DNA of 64,000 nucleotides from Epiperipatus broadwayi (Eukaryota; Onychophora; Udeonychophora; Euonychophora; Peripatidae): positions 1,820,001 to 1,884,000 of the forward strand of contig JAQFVV010000003.1 of NCBI GenBank assembly GCA_028023455.1, in the 5' to 3' direction. A model generated the notes under the pieces. It saw nothing but the letters and a program-made list of their open reading frames with translations. It was not told the DNA's origin and ran no database searches. How positions within the stretch are numbered: position 1 is the stretch's first letter; every line of letters begins with the position of its first letter. Below are positions 51,893 to 64,000 of this stretch, piece by piece. The translations under genes were made by a program, and so were the position numbers.

Positions 51893-54800
51893 TAAAATGG
51901 CTGAAGTGATGAAAATAAAGGCAGGAACCCCTTGAGTCCCTGAATGTCAAGAACCGTGAAGGGTCACAAATTTCACAGTGACCTGTCTGGTTTAAAAAGG
52001 CATGGTAGTTTCTGATGCCCTAAAGAGTTGTGTGGATGGTTTGAAAGGATTGTGGTTTTGCAGTTTATTTTGGAAGTATAGGTATATAATATATAGTGAA
52101 TCATTTTTGGCCAGTACATGTATCCCTGTCAGTTTTGAAGTGCTATAGAAACCTTTGATGTTGATAAGTGGCCTAATGCCCAGCATAGTTATGCCTTGGT
52201 TCATATATGCCATTGGGTTAGACAAATTCCTTTCTTGATGGCAAGGTAATCTTTCAACTGGTTATAAATATAGTAAAATATTTGAGGGTAATATTATTTC
52301 TCTTAATCATTCATTTTTTTCAGTCACTCCATTCCTAAATTTTTATTACCCTTGGATTTATCCTAACTTAATTGACATACATAAGGCTAATTTAATCTGA
52401 ATATTTATTTCACATCTGTGTACACTAAATACTATGTTGCAAACAATGACTACACATAGGATCATATTTTTGAAAATTTAATCAAATGAATGACTTAGCA
52501 TTTTTTAAGTGAATTATAATTAAAGATATGTTATGAACTTTTTTTACAATAAATTAATCTTTTAAATTTATATCTTTAAATCTCATTAATTATATTTAAA
52601 TAATTTCAAAATATACTTCCCACAATATAGGACTGTAAATTCAGCTATACCGTGGTCAGAATTTAACACACAAAGAGTAATCTGTAAAATAACTAAGAAG
52701 CCAATACCATCATATTATTAAAATAATAATCATTAACTACAACATAAGAAAATTCCATTGCAATGACTGTATATTTAATGCTTTGGCCATGACTTATATA
52801 AAATAGCAACTTAAAATGTGCGTATTACTATGGTTCATTCTCAAGATATATTAACTGCATAAAGAAAAACTTGTATGGAATAAAGAATTATCAATCATAA
52901 TGTTGACACCTAATGTCCGGATTTACTATGGATCATGGTACAGGGTAAGTTAAATATAAATGGAAAAATAATAAAAAATAAACTAATATGGATGACAATG
53001 GGATCATCTTGTCTACTAACATATCTGGTATTTTACTATAGATCATGTTTAAAGCAAAATAGTAAGAAATAAATCAGCACACACTATTTTAATTATTTCT
53101 AAAGTGGTACAGCTTTAGATAGTTTTAAATGTAAAATGATTAAACTACAGATAGTATTTTTTTACAATATTAAAACATACAATTTTGCATTGAAGCTCTT
53201 AAGTTCTTCTATGTGAACACATAACAAACCACATACTAAAATCATATAAGATTGACAACACTATTATTTATTTTGCATTTTAAATAACAAAGTAACTTAT
53301 TAATACTTTATATGTTTTTTTTTTTTTTTTTTTAGATATTGCACTCAAATATTGTCTGATATAATAATCAACTTTTTTCTACTTGTTTTATTATTTCTCA
53401 TATATTTTTTAATGATTAATAAATCTTATAATTATTTATTGTATAATTACCCATAGTGAAAAGGAAAATAAAGAAAATTTCCCATATTATTTATATCCAA
53501 AACTAAACACTAACTCAAGTTCTTATACAGCATATGCACATATTCACACATATTTCTGCATAATCTATATACAAATATTTAATATTTTATATTATTAAGG
53601 ATTAATAAATCAGTTTTAATTTAAATATATATCTTGTATTTTTTTATTTTTGACACAAATATTCTAATAAAGCAATTTTTTATTTTAAATCATTTAAGTA
53701 GTGAATTTATTTATGAGATGAATATTGTTTTTTAATGAATCAAATATTTTATTAAATCAGTCATATACTTCAAAATTTCTTAAAATGAGTTTGAGTTATT
53801 TCATAACTTCTCTTTTATAGTATCTCAAAAATAATATTTCAATACATCTGGTACACTTAATAAAGCAGCAAATCCATTAATCTAGTAAACCTTTGTATTA
53901 CACATTAAACTTACTACATATTAATAAAACATTTTATTTTATATTTATATCAAGTGACATTTCAAATTTTTTGTAATGTTTTCAATTATCAAAGCCCATT
54001 ATATCTTAATGAAATAAGATGAAGTATATGTCAGACAGTATTTAAATTACAACTCATTCTAGATTTATATATTATCTTTGGAATACATTCTTATTCTCAA
54101 GTAACATACAGCAAACATATAAAATATTTTTTGATATTACAATCAATTTTAATAAAGAAAAAAATAAAATTAAATAAGAAAGAAAATTCTGAGAAGTTAT
54201 GACAAATATATAAAATATTATTTTGGCACTGCAATCAATTTCAATAAAGCAGAAATAATAAAATTAAAAAAAAGAGAGAAAAATTTAAAAAATTAATATA
54301 ATATTAATATATCAACAATTAAATGATTATTATATTATTGTAATCTTTCGTAGTTCTAAAAAAAAATTTAAGCTGAATAATGATAACTCATACTTTTTTT
54401 TGACTACCTACATGAGTTTTTGTTTATATAATGTATATATGTTTATAGTTTCTAGAATTCGTAAGTCTTCAGACAATTTTAAAATTAGTCATATAAACAA
54501 TCATCACTGAACATAGAAAATAGCTTTATAGTTTGTCAACAATATTTTAATTTTTGCATATGGTCACATGATTTTGGGTCTCAAAAAATGCTTTTTCAGG
54601 AAATTTTCATGATTAATATAAATTTATTTTTAATAGTAACAAGTTTTATGATTTAAATAAAAATGAGAAAAATACTTCATCTTTCTAGATTAAAAATGTT
54701 TATGATAAAATATTTGAAACTTAAAATTTTAAAACATACTTACCATTGAAATTTAAGATGGATATGTTGCAAGTGATTTGTTATACTGGATTTTCAGCTT

Positions 54801-55097
54801 ACAAGAAGGAGTTCTAAGGGTCTTTCCATTTAGCTTTGGTATCTGCTTTTAAGCAAATAAATATTATATTGGCTCATAAAAATGCAGTGTTTTACTTTTA
54901 AATCAGGAAAATATATGGAGATGGTTCTTTAGATCATTTTTATACTTGGGTGAGTTATACTCACACATAGCCTCTTAGTAATACTAATTAGACAAAATAA
55001 TTTATTCTCTTAAATAATTTTTAGTTAGGAATTTACAATTAAATATCTAGTAACTGATTAAAATATATAATAAAAGAAAGAACAACAATTACAGTTT
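51890..55097. other. AT-rich DNA without recognisable gene
   Basis: Up to about 52260 it keeps the G-richer character of the preceding remnant. From there to 55097 it is plain AT-rich DNA with a T run at about 53311-53332. No gene or repeat recognised. Confidence 0.5.
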
Positions 55098-55800
55098 TAA
55101 ACCACTAAATATCACATAATCACCATTTCTTATGCTTGCTCATAACTGTTATTAAAACAGGCAAAACTTTCCATATAATAGTTCTACTGAGTGCAAGCCA
55201 GAGTAATCAATAGATACCAGAAGGCTTGTACATAAAATCTCTATCTAGTGCTTACTCATTCAATATCCCCAGACTAGTTTCTAGCTTGCACTGAGTGGCA
55301 CTACTATATGGAGTTTTGCCTGTTTTAATAACTGTTATGAGATATCATAAGAAATGGTGATCATGTGATGTTTAGTGGTTTAATACCAATCCTGACTAAT
55401 AGGATAGTGGTGGCTATGGTTATTAAAGAACCAAAGACACCAAAATATATGGATACTGAACTGGGTTCAGATCTATATGACTATACAAGCTAATGAGATT
55501 GGATTGAAAATATTGCATTTTCAATTTTATTCTTATAATTTTGTAGTTAAGTAGAGATAAAAGTTAGCTGCTGGAGGGTTGCATTAGATCCTAAGATCTA
55601 GGTGCAGTGCTCTCAGATCCAAGGTTCCTCACTGATGAAATCCACAAGATAGAAACTAATCTGGAATTATTGGATGAGTAGGAACTAGATAAAAATTTTA
55701 TGCACAAACCTTCTGGCATCCATTGATTACTCTAGCTTGCACTGAGTGGCACTACTGTATTGGAGAATTTGCCTGTTTTAATTACAGTTTTAATTTAAGA
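55098..55800. repeat. Fold-back cluster of a unit of about 190 bp
   Basis: A unit on the minus strand (55098-55283) is followed by an inverted partial copy (about 55283-55383) that pairs with its outer 100 bases (TTTAGTGGTTTA end, AAAACAGGCAAAACT block). A second inverted copy (about 55640-55795) pairs with its inner part (TTGCACTGAGTGGCACTACT, CCTTCTGG and ACTAGATA blocks). A weaker fragment occurs near 56145-56200. Together they look like a MITE or fold-back family with long inverted arms. No coding capacity, no clear target duplication. Confidence 0.75.
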
Positions 55801-57054
55801 ACTAATATAAAAGATTCATACTTCTCTTGAAAACAAATAAATATCTTCATTACTAATCTGTAATATAATAGTATTATTCTTGATACTTACATAGAATACT
55901 TGCCTAGAGGCATTCTATGCATTTTATTTTGAATAATTTATTTTTAATGACATCCAGTGTATGGTATAAACAATGTGGTTGACTCTAAGTTATCATATCC
56001 TTTTTTTATTTATTAAAATGATAAAGAACGACAAATGTCCAAAGGATTGTAATTATTTTTTTTTTAAATGTAAATGCAGTAAAGAAAGAAAATAAAACAT
56101 AATTAAGAAAACAATAACAAATGTAATTATTAAGCCAATAAACATCACATGACCACCACCTCTTATGCTTGTGTATAGTGAGTATTGCCTGTTTTAAATG
56201 TTATTATTCATGTTGGTGGACAGACATCACTTTTCAAGCAGATACTATCCTATAATTTTGGAAATATTCCACTGAATATTGTTCTGTTGATGGAAGATTC
56301 CAAATTTCAATCATAGTTTCAAAAATGATAAAGTAAAAAAGGAATGTAAAAAAAATAATGATAATTTCAGTTAATGAATGTTAAAAAAATCACAATAATT
56401 TTAACCACATCTTAACTGTTTACCATGTGTTAACATTTGAATGTTGTGTTGTGAATGGAATTTATTAAACTATGTATTCAAATTGTTTAAAATTAACATT
56501 CTATTTAAAATACATTTGTTAATATTTTTTAAAGTTAACAAGCTACATACTATATAAATATTGCTATCAACAGTTCAGCACTATTGAACTGACTTATTAT
56601 TTTGGATAATTTCATTTTCATCAGACATATATTTTTAAAAATAGTTTCTATTTTCTTTTTTACTTTTCTCAGTCTGAATCATGGTCATTTTTTAGTAGTA
56701 GTTTGAAAACATTGATTTTTTTGTTTCTGTGACTGAAGACTTTATATGATGATGAAATATATCTGCTAATGTACAATGCATTTACCAAAATAAAAAAATA
56801 AAACTAAAATTTACAAAGCAAATATTACTCAGAAAATAAATGTATTATAAGTGCGATGGAAATGAAGGTTGGTAGTTTATCTCATCTATTTAATTCAAAA
56901 CAGTTAAAGCTCTAGAAGAATAAAGTTAAGTGGGATGAATTTGGAACAAGGAAGCATAGATAACATACAAAAAAGCAGATGTATAAATAATGACAAAAAG
57001 AAACTAAATTATTATTTAAAAAAAGGAAAGCAAAAATACTCCATAATGAATGGA
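55801..57054. other. AT-rich DNA without recognisable gene
   Basis: Apart from the fragment of the fold-back family near 56145-56200, nothing recognised. Homology between the two LTRs of the next element begins abruptly at about 57055. Confidence 0.5.
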
Positions 57055-58748
57055 AGTATTTTAAAACTAACTTTTCAGTAAAAATTTAAAGATAAAAATA
57101 TATCTTTAAGTTTGGAAAACAAATTAATTAATGTTATTGAAAAATGGAAATGATTATTTTAATTAGTCCAAGTGAACTAGCCCTTGGGCATTTCAAAATG
57201 TATAAGCAATGGTCAGATAGGAGAAAACAATAGAAACTAATAGCAAATAAAAAGAAATCCCTCAGAAATCGAACCTCAATGAAAGGGACATCATCATCAT
57301 GACGTAATGTTGAGTTAATCCACAAAATTAATATAAAAGGAAAGGTTTGGAAATAAGAAATTAATTATTATTAAGAGAGGACAGATATGTGTTAAGTTGG
57401 AGAGGGTTGGAGGAGAAGGGATTGAAAAACGCACTTTCAATTCCTTCAGTTGTTTAAAAAAATGAAACATCATTTTCCGATATTGCGGACCACAGGACAT
57501 CAAGGCCCAGAAGAATACCATCAACCATAAAGGACCAATGGTTAACTGCACACCAATCTCCTCAAGACTTTGTGGGAATTAACACCTTCCATTACAAGAA
57601 ATTAGAGACTACAGACATTTTTCAAAACAGTAAGAAATATATAATTAATGAACATTTCTAAACAAAAAGAACTCTAAATGCTAAACTTTTCAATATTCTA
57701 AATAGAAGAATTTCCTATCTGACAAAATTATTTATTATTTTATTGAATGTATTTTTTTTTATTTAAATCATTTCCATTTTTTTTGTTCCTTTTAAGTTTT
57801 AATATGATTTCTTTTCTTTTTTTAAATAGCTTATATATAAATGTTAAACTTAAGTCGGGCATGAATGGCTATATAGATTTGTAAAGTTATATTAGTTTTA
57901 TTAGGGGAGGATAATCTTAGGTTATTCATTTCGTAGTTAAATTAGGTCAATGGATTGGATATATTGGTGTAATTAGTAGATGTAGTACGAGGTTCATTAT
58001 GTGCAGAATCGCATTATATGCCGCACACTCTCGTTTTGCCCATGGAAGGAGATAGTAAGACTGAAACGCAGTCCCTTCCTATGGAGTTTTTTTATTGTTC
58101 TTCTTGCCAGATAGATATCACATTCCTGTTCTGGGTGAGAAACAATTTCTTCTCTTAATCAAGCTGTTCAGATGTATATTCCTGACAGTATGATATTTGT
58201 GCTGTTGTATTCATGCTACATTGAATACATCGATATATCAGATGGATTGACATTGGTTTGGCTGTGAACTTTGGCCTAAGGTTAAATAAGGGATAGAATA
58301 TTTTCTTTTCAAATGCAATCTATATAGTCTATTCATACTCGACACTCTAAATAAAAATACTAAACTCATCTGTGCAAACTTATAAAAGTTAAAATGTAAA
58401 TTAAAATCTAAAATCAAAGTTAAAAATGTAAGTTAAATTTTAAAATGTAAAACTGATACTAAAATAATTTTAAATCTTATATATGTTTAAATAAATGTTT
58501 GTGTGTTACTACTGGCAGTGGCTTCTATTATTTTTTAATATTGAAATATAATTAGATAAGAATTAAAATATAAATCTCTGCTGTTCCACTGAGCTAGTGG
58601 CATGGGCTGACAGTCTGAATAAAGCATATAAAGTGTGAATCTTAACAGCACATATCTGCCTACTTTATAAATTTTCTAGGTTCAAATGCCTAGATGGCGC
58701 CCTTGTAGTGCAGTTACGATAAGACTAAAGATCTCCCTGACCATTATA
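57055..58748 (+). repeat. 5' LTR of family C element (left end missing)
   Basis: Homologous to 59637-61339. TATA-like box at 57332-57338. Short open frames on the minus strand (57134-57325, 57315-57551) recur in the other LTR simply because the LTRs are similar. The first 180 bases expected from the other LTR are absent. Confidence 0.75.
57332..57338 (+). promoter_or_regulatory. TATA-like box, 5' LTR of family C element
   Basis: TATAAAA in the context CACAAAATTAATATAAAAGG, identical in the 3' LTR at 59916-59922 and similar at 22763. Confidence 0.5.
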
Positions 58749-58750
58749 AT

Positions 58751-58768
58751 TGGCCTCCCAATGTGAGC
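58751..58768 (+). promoter_or_regulatory. Putative primer binding site of family C element
   Basis: TGGCCTCCCAATGTGAGC begins two bases after the LTR end. It resembles the tRNA-Lys(CUU)-type site TGGCGCCCAACGTGGGGC with several changes (mainly C to T or G to A, plus a small indel), as expected in an old copy. Assignment of the tRNA is tentative. Confidence 0.55.
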
Positions 58769-59454
58769 AGATGTTTAATAAACTACGAGGACCCTGAGTA
58801 AATTTCTTTTTTTCAAAATGAAATATTTTTATCTATTTACATAAAACTGTATATTTTAAATCTTATAATAGCACATATATTAAACAAGAGCACATATATT
58901 AAACACGAGAAAGTATAAATAATTTTAAAACTGTAGTTTTATTTTTTTAAAAAATCAAAAGTTTGCAATTAATATGTTTCATTTTTTTTAATGTGTATAG
59001 GCGCGCACAGCCACATAAGTTTATGATTGTAAATGTGGTACCTTACGATGAGTACTTTTTGGGAATTTACTTCAGTGTAACCCTATTTAAGCATTTCAAA
59101 TAGTCATAATAAGGTAGTGGTATTTATAATTGTGCTGCACATATACACGTATAAACCCATTATCTTTCAAAACGTATTAACTTCAATGCAACCTTCCTAA
59201 ATAAATAATGTGCTTGTCATGCCATGTGTTTAAAAATGAAATGTATAAAAAAATAGAACTCTTGGGGGGAGGAGACATAAATGTAGATGGTCCTTAGGAA
59301 AATGATAGCCAACATTTTTTTTTGTATATAGTTTTTGTAAAATTACTAGCCGAGTGTTTTTGTAAATGTCTTCGTAAATCGTGTACCGTAATTACTAACC
59401 CTAAGTAAAATATTTTTTTTTTGTTTATTTTTTTTTAAAGCAAGTTTACTGATA
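58769..59454 (+). other. Internal region of family C element
   Basis: About 690 bases, no open frame of significance and no Gag or Pol motif. Contains a GCGCGCACAGCC patch near 59001 and T-rich runs near 59410-59440. Confidence 0.55.
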
Positions 59455-61339
59455 TGTAATGGGCACATATGCTGTTACATTATTTTTTTTATTAAACATG
59501 AAATCAAAATATAAAGTTAGCAAATAAAAAATTGTTTTTTTAAAAAAAAGAAATTTAAAAGTCAGCTAAACTTTTTAATATATATAAAATCACACAGATG
59601 AAAAATTATTAAATGAAAACTTTATTAAGAAGGAAAAAAGTATTTTAAAACTAACTTTTCAGTAAAGATTTAAAAATAAAAATATATCTTTAAGTTTGGA
59701 AAACAAATTAATTAATGTTATTGAAAAATGGAAATGATTATTTTAATTAGTCCAAGTGAACTAGCCCTTGGGCATTTCAAAATGTATAAGCAATGGTCAG
59801 ATAGGAGAAAACAATAGAAACTAATAGCAAATAAAAAGAAATCCCTCAGGAATCGGACCTCAATGAAAGGGACATCATCATCATGACGTAATGTTGAGTT
59901 AATCCACAAAATTAATATAAAAGGAAAGGTTTGGAAATAAGAAAATAATTATTATTAAGAGAGGACAGATATGTGTTAAGTCGGAGAGGGTTGGAGGAGA
60001 AGGGATTGAAAGACGCACTTTCAATTCCTTCAGTTGTTCAAAAAAATGAAACATCATTTTCCGATATTGTGGACCACAGGACATCAAGGCCTGGAAGAAT
60101 ACCATCAACCATAAAGGACCAATGGTTAACTGCACACCAATCTCCTCATGACTTCGTGGGAATTAACACCTTCCATTACAAGAAATTAGAGACTATGGAC
60201 ATTTTTCAAAACAGTAAGAAATATATAATTAATGAACATTTCTAAACAAAAAGAACTCTAAATGCTAAACTTTTCAATATTCTAAATAGAAGAATTTTCT
60301 ATCTGACTAAATTATTTATTATTTTATTGAATGTATTTTTTTTTTATTTAAATCATTTCCATTTTTTTTGTTCCTTTTAAGTTTTATTATTATTTCTTTT
60401 CTTCTTTTAAATAGCTTATATATAAATGTTAAACTTAAGTCAGGTGTGAATGGCTATATAGATTTGTAAAGTTATATTAGTTTTATTAGGGGAGGGTAAT
60501 CTTAGGTTATTCATTTCGTAGTTAAATTAGGTCAATGGATTGGATATATTGGTGTAATTAGTAGATGTAGTACGAGGTTCGCTACGTGCAGAATCACATT
60601 ATATGCCACACACTCCCATTTTGCCTATGGAAGGAGATAGTAAGACTGAAATGCAGTCGCTTTCTATGGAGTTTTTTTTATTGTTCTTCTTGCCGGACAG
60701 ATGTCATATTCCTGTTCTGCATGAGAAACAATTTCTTCTCTTAATTGTGCTGTTCAGATGTACATTCCTGACAGTATGATATTTGTGCTGTCGTATTCGT
60801 GCTACATTGAATACATCGATATATCAGATGGATTGACGTTGGTTTGGCTGCGAACTTTGGCCTAAGGTTAAATAAGGGATAGAATATTTTCTTTTCAAAT
60901 GCAATCTATATAGTCTATTCATACTCGACACTCTAAATAAAAATATTAAACTCATCTGTGCGAACTTATAAAAGTTAAAATGTAAATCAAAATCTAAAGT
61001 CAAAGTTAAAAAATGTAAGTTAAATCTTAAAATGTAAACTGATACTAAAATAATTTTAAATCTTATATATGTTTAAATAAATGTTTGTGTGTTATTACTG
61101 GCAGTGGCTTCTATTATTTTTTAATATTGAAATATAATTAGATAAGAATTAAAATATAAATCTCTGCTGTTCCACTGAGCTAGTGGCATGAGCTGACAGT
61201 CTGAATAAAGCATATAAAGTGTGAATCTTAACCGCATGTATCTGCCTACTTTATAAATTTTCTAGGTTCAAATGCCTAGATGACGCCCTTGTAGTGAAGT
61301 TACGGCAAGACTAAACATCTCCTTTTCCCGACCATTATA
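59455..61339 (+). repeat. 3' LTR of family C element
   Basis: Full LTR beginning TGTAATGGGCACATATGC and ending CCGACCATTATA. TATA-like box at 59916-59922. Its right half matches the solo LTR at 22273-24377, including the block CCTAGATGACGCCC near the end (CCTAGATGGCGCCC in the other copies). The open frames at 59718, 59899 and 59973 have no known motif and are not kept in the solo LTR. Confidence 0.78.
59916..59922 (+). promoter_or_regulatory. TATA-like box, 3' LTR of family C element
   Basis: TATAAAA, about 460 bases from the LTR start, same context as in the 5' LTR. Confidence 0.5.
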
Positions 61340-64000
61340 TACTTAAATCAATTATTGAAAGCTTGAATAACTATATAAATTATATTAGTACACAATCATT
61401 TGTATGCATATATATAAACAATTTAACATTTGGGACTATTTATTTTACTTTAAGCAATAGAAATTCTCAAAATTTTAAATTATCCAATTTTAAAAATGAT
61501 TTATTTAGCAGATGAACTTTTTTTTTTTACTAAAAAAAACAAAAAAACTAGCAGGTAATTATGATTGCTATTTCAACAGTAGCCTTCTTTGTCTCTAATA
61601 ATGATCGACTATTAAAGTTTATACCACAAACACATTAAGAATTTTAATTAAAGTTATTATTCTATACAGACAATGAAATCTATCACATAGAATTTATAAT
61701 GCAGAATACACATTTAGTAATATAAAATTTAAATAGCACCAACAATAAGTGCCATAGTTATATATATAGTTGACATAGATGAATAAAGTGTATATATATT
61801 ATAAAGTTAAAGTCTCTTTCCTTTAAAATGTTAAAATATGTATTTAAATGTAAGAGCTCTTTTGTCAAGTATTAGTTTAAAATATGCATATTTTGTAGCT
61901 GTGATTATTTTTTCTTTCTTTTTTGCTTGAGAAATATCCAACTCCTGAAGTCATCAATCTAAACTTTGTCATGTTTCTTTACAAAAATTAAAATTCGGAC
62001 TTTTGTTTTTCTTTAAAGAGTTGATTTACACCTTCTGAAATTATTGAAGACTGAATGAGTGCAATCTTTAGTAGGTTTACATGGACATTATTAAAGTACT
62101 CCTTTTTTGTAAGGTAAAAAAATTGTTTCAAATTAAGACGTCTTTTTTTTAGTATTGCCTTTACCTCTAGTTAGGACAGGAATGATCTAGAAAATCTTTT
62201 CTCATTGTTTTCAATCTTGATTGAAGTCATTGTTATATCTGTGCTAATTAGTTTTAACTGATAACAAACACTCCAAACTTTTAATTTTTTTTTTCAGACT
62301 TGGAGACCTCATTGTTACATATCATCAATAGATAACCATTACTTTGTGTGTGCATTTTTTATACAATTTATCTATTAATTTTTAATTACATTGTAAGCAT
62401 TTACCTTTTTTTTTATTTAATTAAAATCTAAAAATAAAATGTTAAGTTTTTAAATCAAAATTATTTGATATATTTTTTTACAAACATATTTATTAAATAT
62501 AATATTTTTGATATATGACTGTTGTGTCTAACGGTAGGTACAATAAATATAACTTTTATAAATATTACTCCAGAAGTAGATATATATGTTAAACATAAAT
62601 TTGTATAAATAAAAATATTTAGAAAGTCAAATTTTGTGTAAATAAAATATTTAGAAATTCAAACTTTGTGCAAATAAAATATTTAGAAATTCAAATTTTA
62701 ATATATAGAATGGAAATAATTAGACAATTGGAAAAGACAAAAAGCAGAGATTAAAAGGAACTGATAAGAAATCAGGCAGGACTATATAAATTGTGTAGGA
62801 GAGGAATATGGGTCTTTTTGCTGTTTTGCCTGATTGAGATCAGAGCTAATAATTTGTTTTTTTGCTGATCAGAACTTACAGGGAGAAAAACCCAGATTAT
62901 TGGAACTGAGGGTTCAAAAATCCGACTAGGGGTAAATATAACAGATCCTCCCAATCTTTTATTATTTTGTATGCCTTCAGGGCTCTATGTAAGGTTAAGT
63001 TAAACTGATGTAAACGTTTAATACAATTAACTAAATAAATTTTAGTAATAGGAGTGACTAAGATTTATCTTTCTACAATTTAATATTATACATTTTTTAT
63101 ATTTTGCATGCATAGACAAACCTTAGCAAATGAATTGATTCTACCCCATCCCTCCACTTTTTTTTTTTTTTTTTTTTACAAAATTCCAATATGTTGTATA
63201 AAATATAAAATATTTTACATAAGTATTAATGAAGTTAATTAATATTGCAGAAATATTGTGTTTGTGTACATAGAAAAAAATATTCAGTTTATTTATCAAT
63301 TAATGTTAATGCCATTGCTAAAGAAACTCATTATCAATTGATAATTACAAATAGCCAAGGAATATTTTTTTTTTTTTAAAAGTGATATCTCTCTGCCATA
63401 TATTCTCATAATTATCACAGTATTTATAAAAGATCAAATTATTTGCTGACAAATAAAAATTAATTTTCTAAATTTCTTAGGCATGGATGGCATAACTAGG
63501 ATCATTATGTTATTCCAACCAGTTTACAACCCTTAATTATTGTTGAAGATATAATTGTTTGTCGCATTATAAAATTTAAAAAGTTCTTTACACTATATCT
63601 TTTGTATAGTGCTCAATACATTACTGCAACCAAGCAATAACATGTATAATAATCACTATTTTCTTTATATATTTAACTTTATACCATCAGTTATTAGAGT
63701 ATAAGTTAATATTTAGAGCATGGTAAAATGACAAACTGAGATGCTAAAGGTTTCTGGATCAAAACTAAAACTATCACTTCTAGTGAATATCAAATGCCCC
63801 CCCCCCCCAAGCAACAAAATATTTTATTATTATTCATATAATATTTAAAGTTGTCCAGTACAAAAACAAATTGTGATCAACAAGATTGAGATGCTAAAGC
63901 AATAATACTTTGATCATCACTATCACTAATAGTATATTCTGAAATTACTTTCTATCACTATAAACAGCCTTTACTCTAGTGTTTCAATATTTACAACTAT
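61340..64000. other. AT-rich DNA without recognisable gene
   Basis: No credible gene. Contains a T run at 63158-63178, a C run at 63797-63808 and the short tandem repeat listed separately. The open frame at 62772-62954 (minus) matches nothing I know. Confidence 0.5.
62606..62699. repeat. Tandem repeat, 32-33-bp unit, three copies
   Basis: Three adjacent copies of a unit built on AAATAAAATATTTAGAAATT followed by CAAACTTTGTG, differing at a few positions. Confidence 0.88.

Larger units (their letters stand above)
57055..61339 (+). mobile_element. Short LTR retrotransposon derivative, family C
   Basis: Two direct copies of about 1.7-1.9 kb, 57055-58748 and 59455-61339, are clearly very similar (offset 2584 bases over the shared start), and enclose 706 bases without protein motifs. 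Both copies end CCATTATA. Two bases after the first comes TGGCCTCCCAATGTGAGC (58751-58768), which fits a primer binding site. This makes 57055-58748 the 5' LTR and 59455-61339 the 3' LTR of a plus-strand, non-autonomous element (TRIM/LARD-like). The 3' LTR starts TGTAATGGGC, like the solo LTR at 22273; the 5' LTR lacks the first 180 or so bases, replaced by unrelated sequence. No clear polypurine tract or target duplication. Confidence 0.7.

Noticed and set aside
57134-60245. Pairs of identical short open frames at 57134/59718 and 57315/59899
   Set aside because: They recur because the two LTRs are similar; no motif, and they run antisense across the LTR promoter.

Overview
The window is non-coding, very AT-rich DNA (by eye roughly three-quarters A+T) from an animal genome, most likely an invertebrate. 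The reasons are the absence of any compact gene array or bacterial-type signal and the crowding of long (AT)n and trinucleotide microsatellites. The mobile elements also fit: an RTE-type LINE, a hAT DNA transposon of the ZBED5/SCAND3 type, tRNA-like SINE copies, Gypsy-style LTR elements and Penelope-like fragments. I cannot name the species. I found no host protein-coding exon, rRNA or convincing tRNA gene; nearly all open frames are chance frames in repeats or microsatellites.

Layout. 1-4446: featureless AT-rich DNA. 4455-6087: a decayed hAT element with terminal inverted repeats and an 8-bp target duplication, holding the C-terminal part of its transposase. 6096-11063: AT-rich DNA with one SINE-like copy (7165). 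11064-12457: a solo LTR (family A, minus). 12813-13146: a long compound ATT/AGT microsatellite. 13741: a hammerhead-like Penelope-type repeat, again at 31900. 14590-15625: an old, stop-ridden copy of the RTE LINE. 17538-17722: two SINE-like copies head to head; another at 21651. 22273-24377: a solo LTR (family C, plus). 29309-30743: a second family A LTR, followed by an RTE 3' tail fragment (30757).

33757-48928 is best read as one minus-strand LTR retrotransposon (family B). It has LTRs of about 2.4 kb, a primer binding site two bases inside the 5' LTR (39624-39643), and a short internal region with remains of a Gag-like coiled-coil protein. Its right LTR was later hit twice. About 6.1 kb went into an (AT)n tract (40583-46752), including a nearly intact RTE LINE with one in-frame stop. 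A 747-bp near-perfect inverted dimer with a 12-bp target duplication also went in (47735-48481); it carries hammerhead-like motifs and looks Penelope-like.

50450-51500: a degenerate L1-like LINE remnant (minus). 51768-51889: two adjacent perfect palindromes made of microsatellite. 55098-55800: a cluster of inverted and direct copies of a unit of about 190 bp. 57055-61339: a short LTR retrotransposon derivative of family C with two similar LTRs, a primer binding site and about 0.7 kb of internal DNA without a coding region.

There are no operons or cooperating genes here. The order of events can be read from the nesting: the family B element is oldest, then insertions into its LTR, and the LINE inside is young. 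A recurring theme is that LTRs beginning TGTAAC and ending GTTACA (or close variants) lie inside (AT)n tracts, and that several AT tracts are flanked by inverted duplications.
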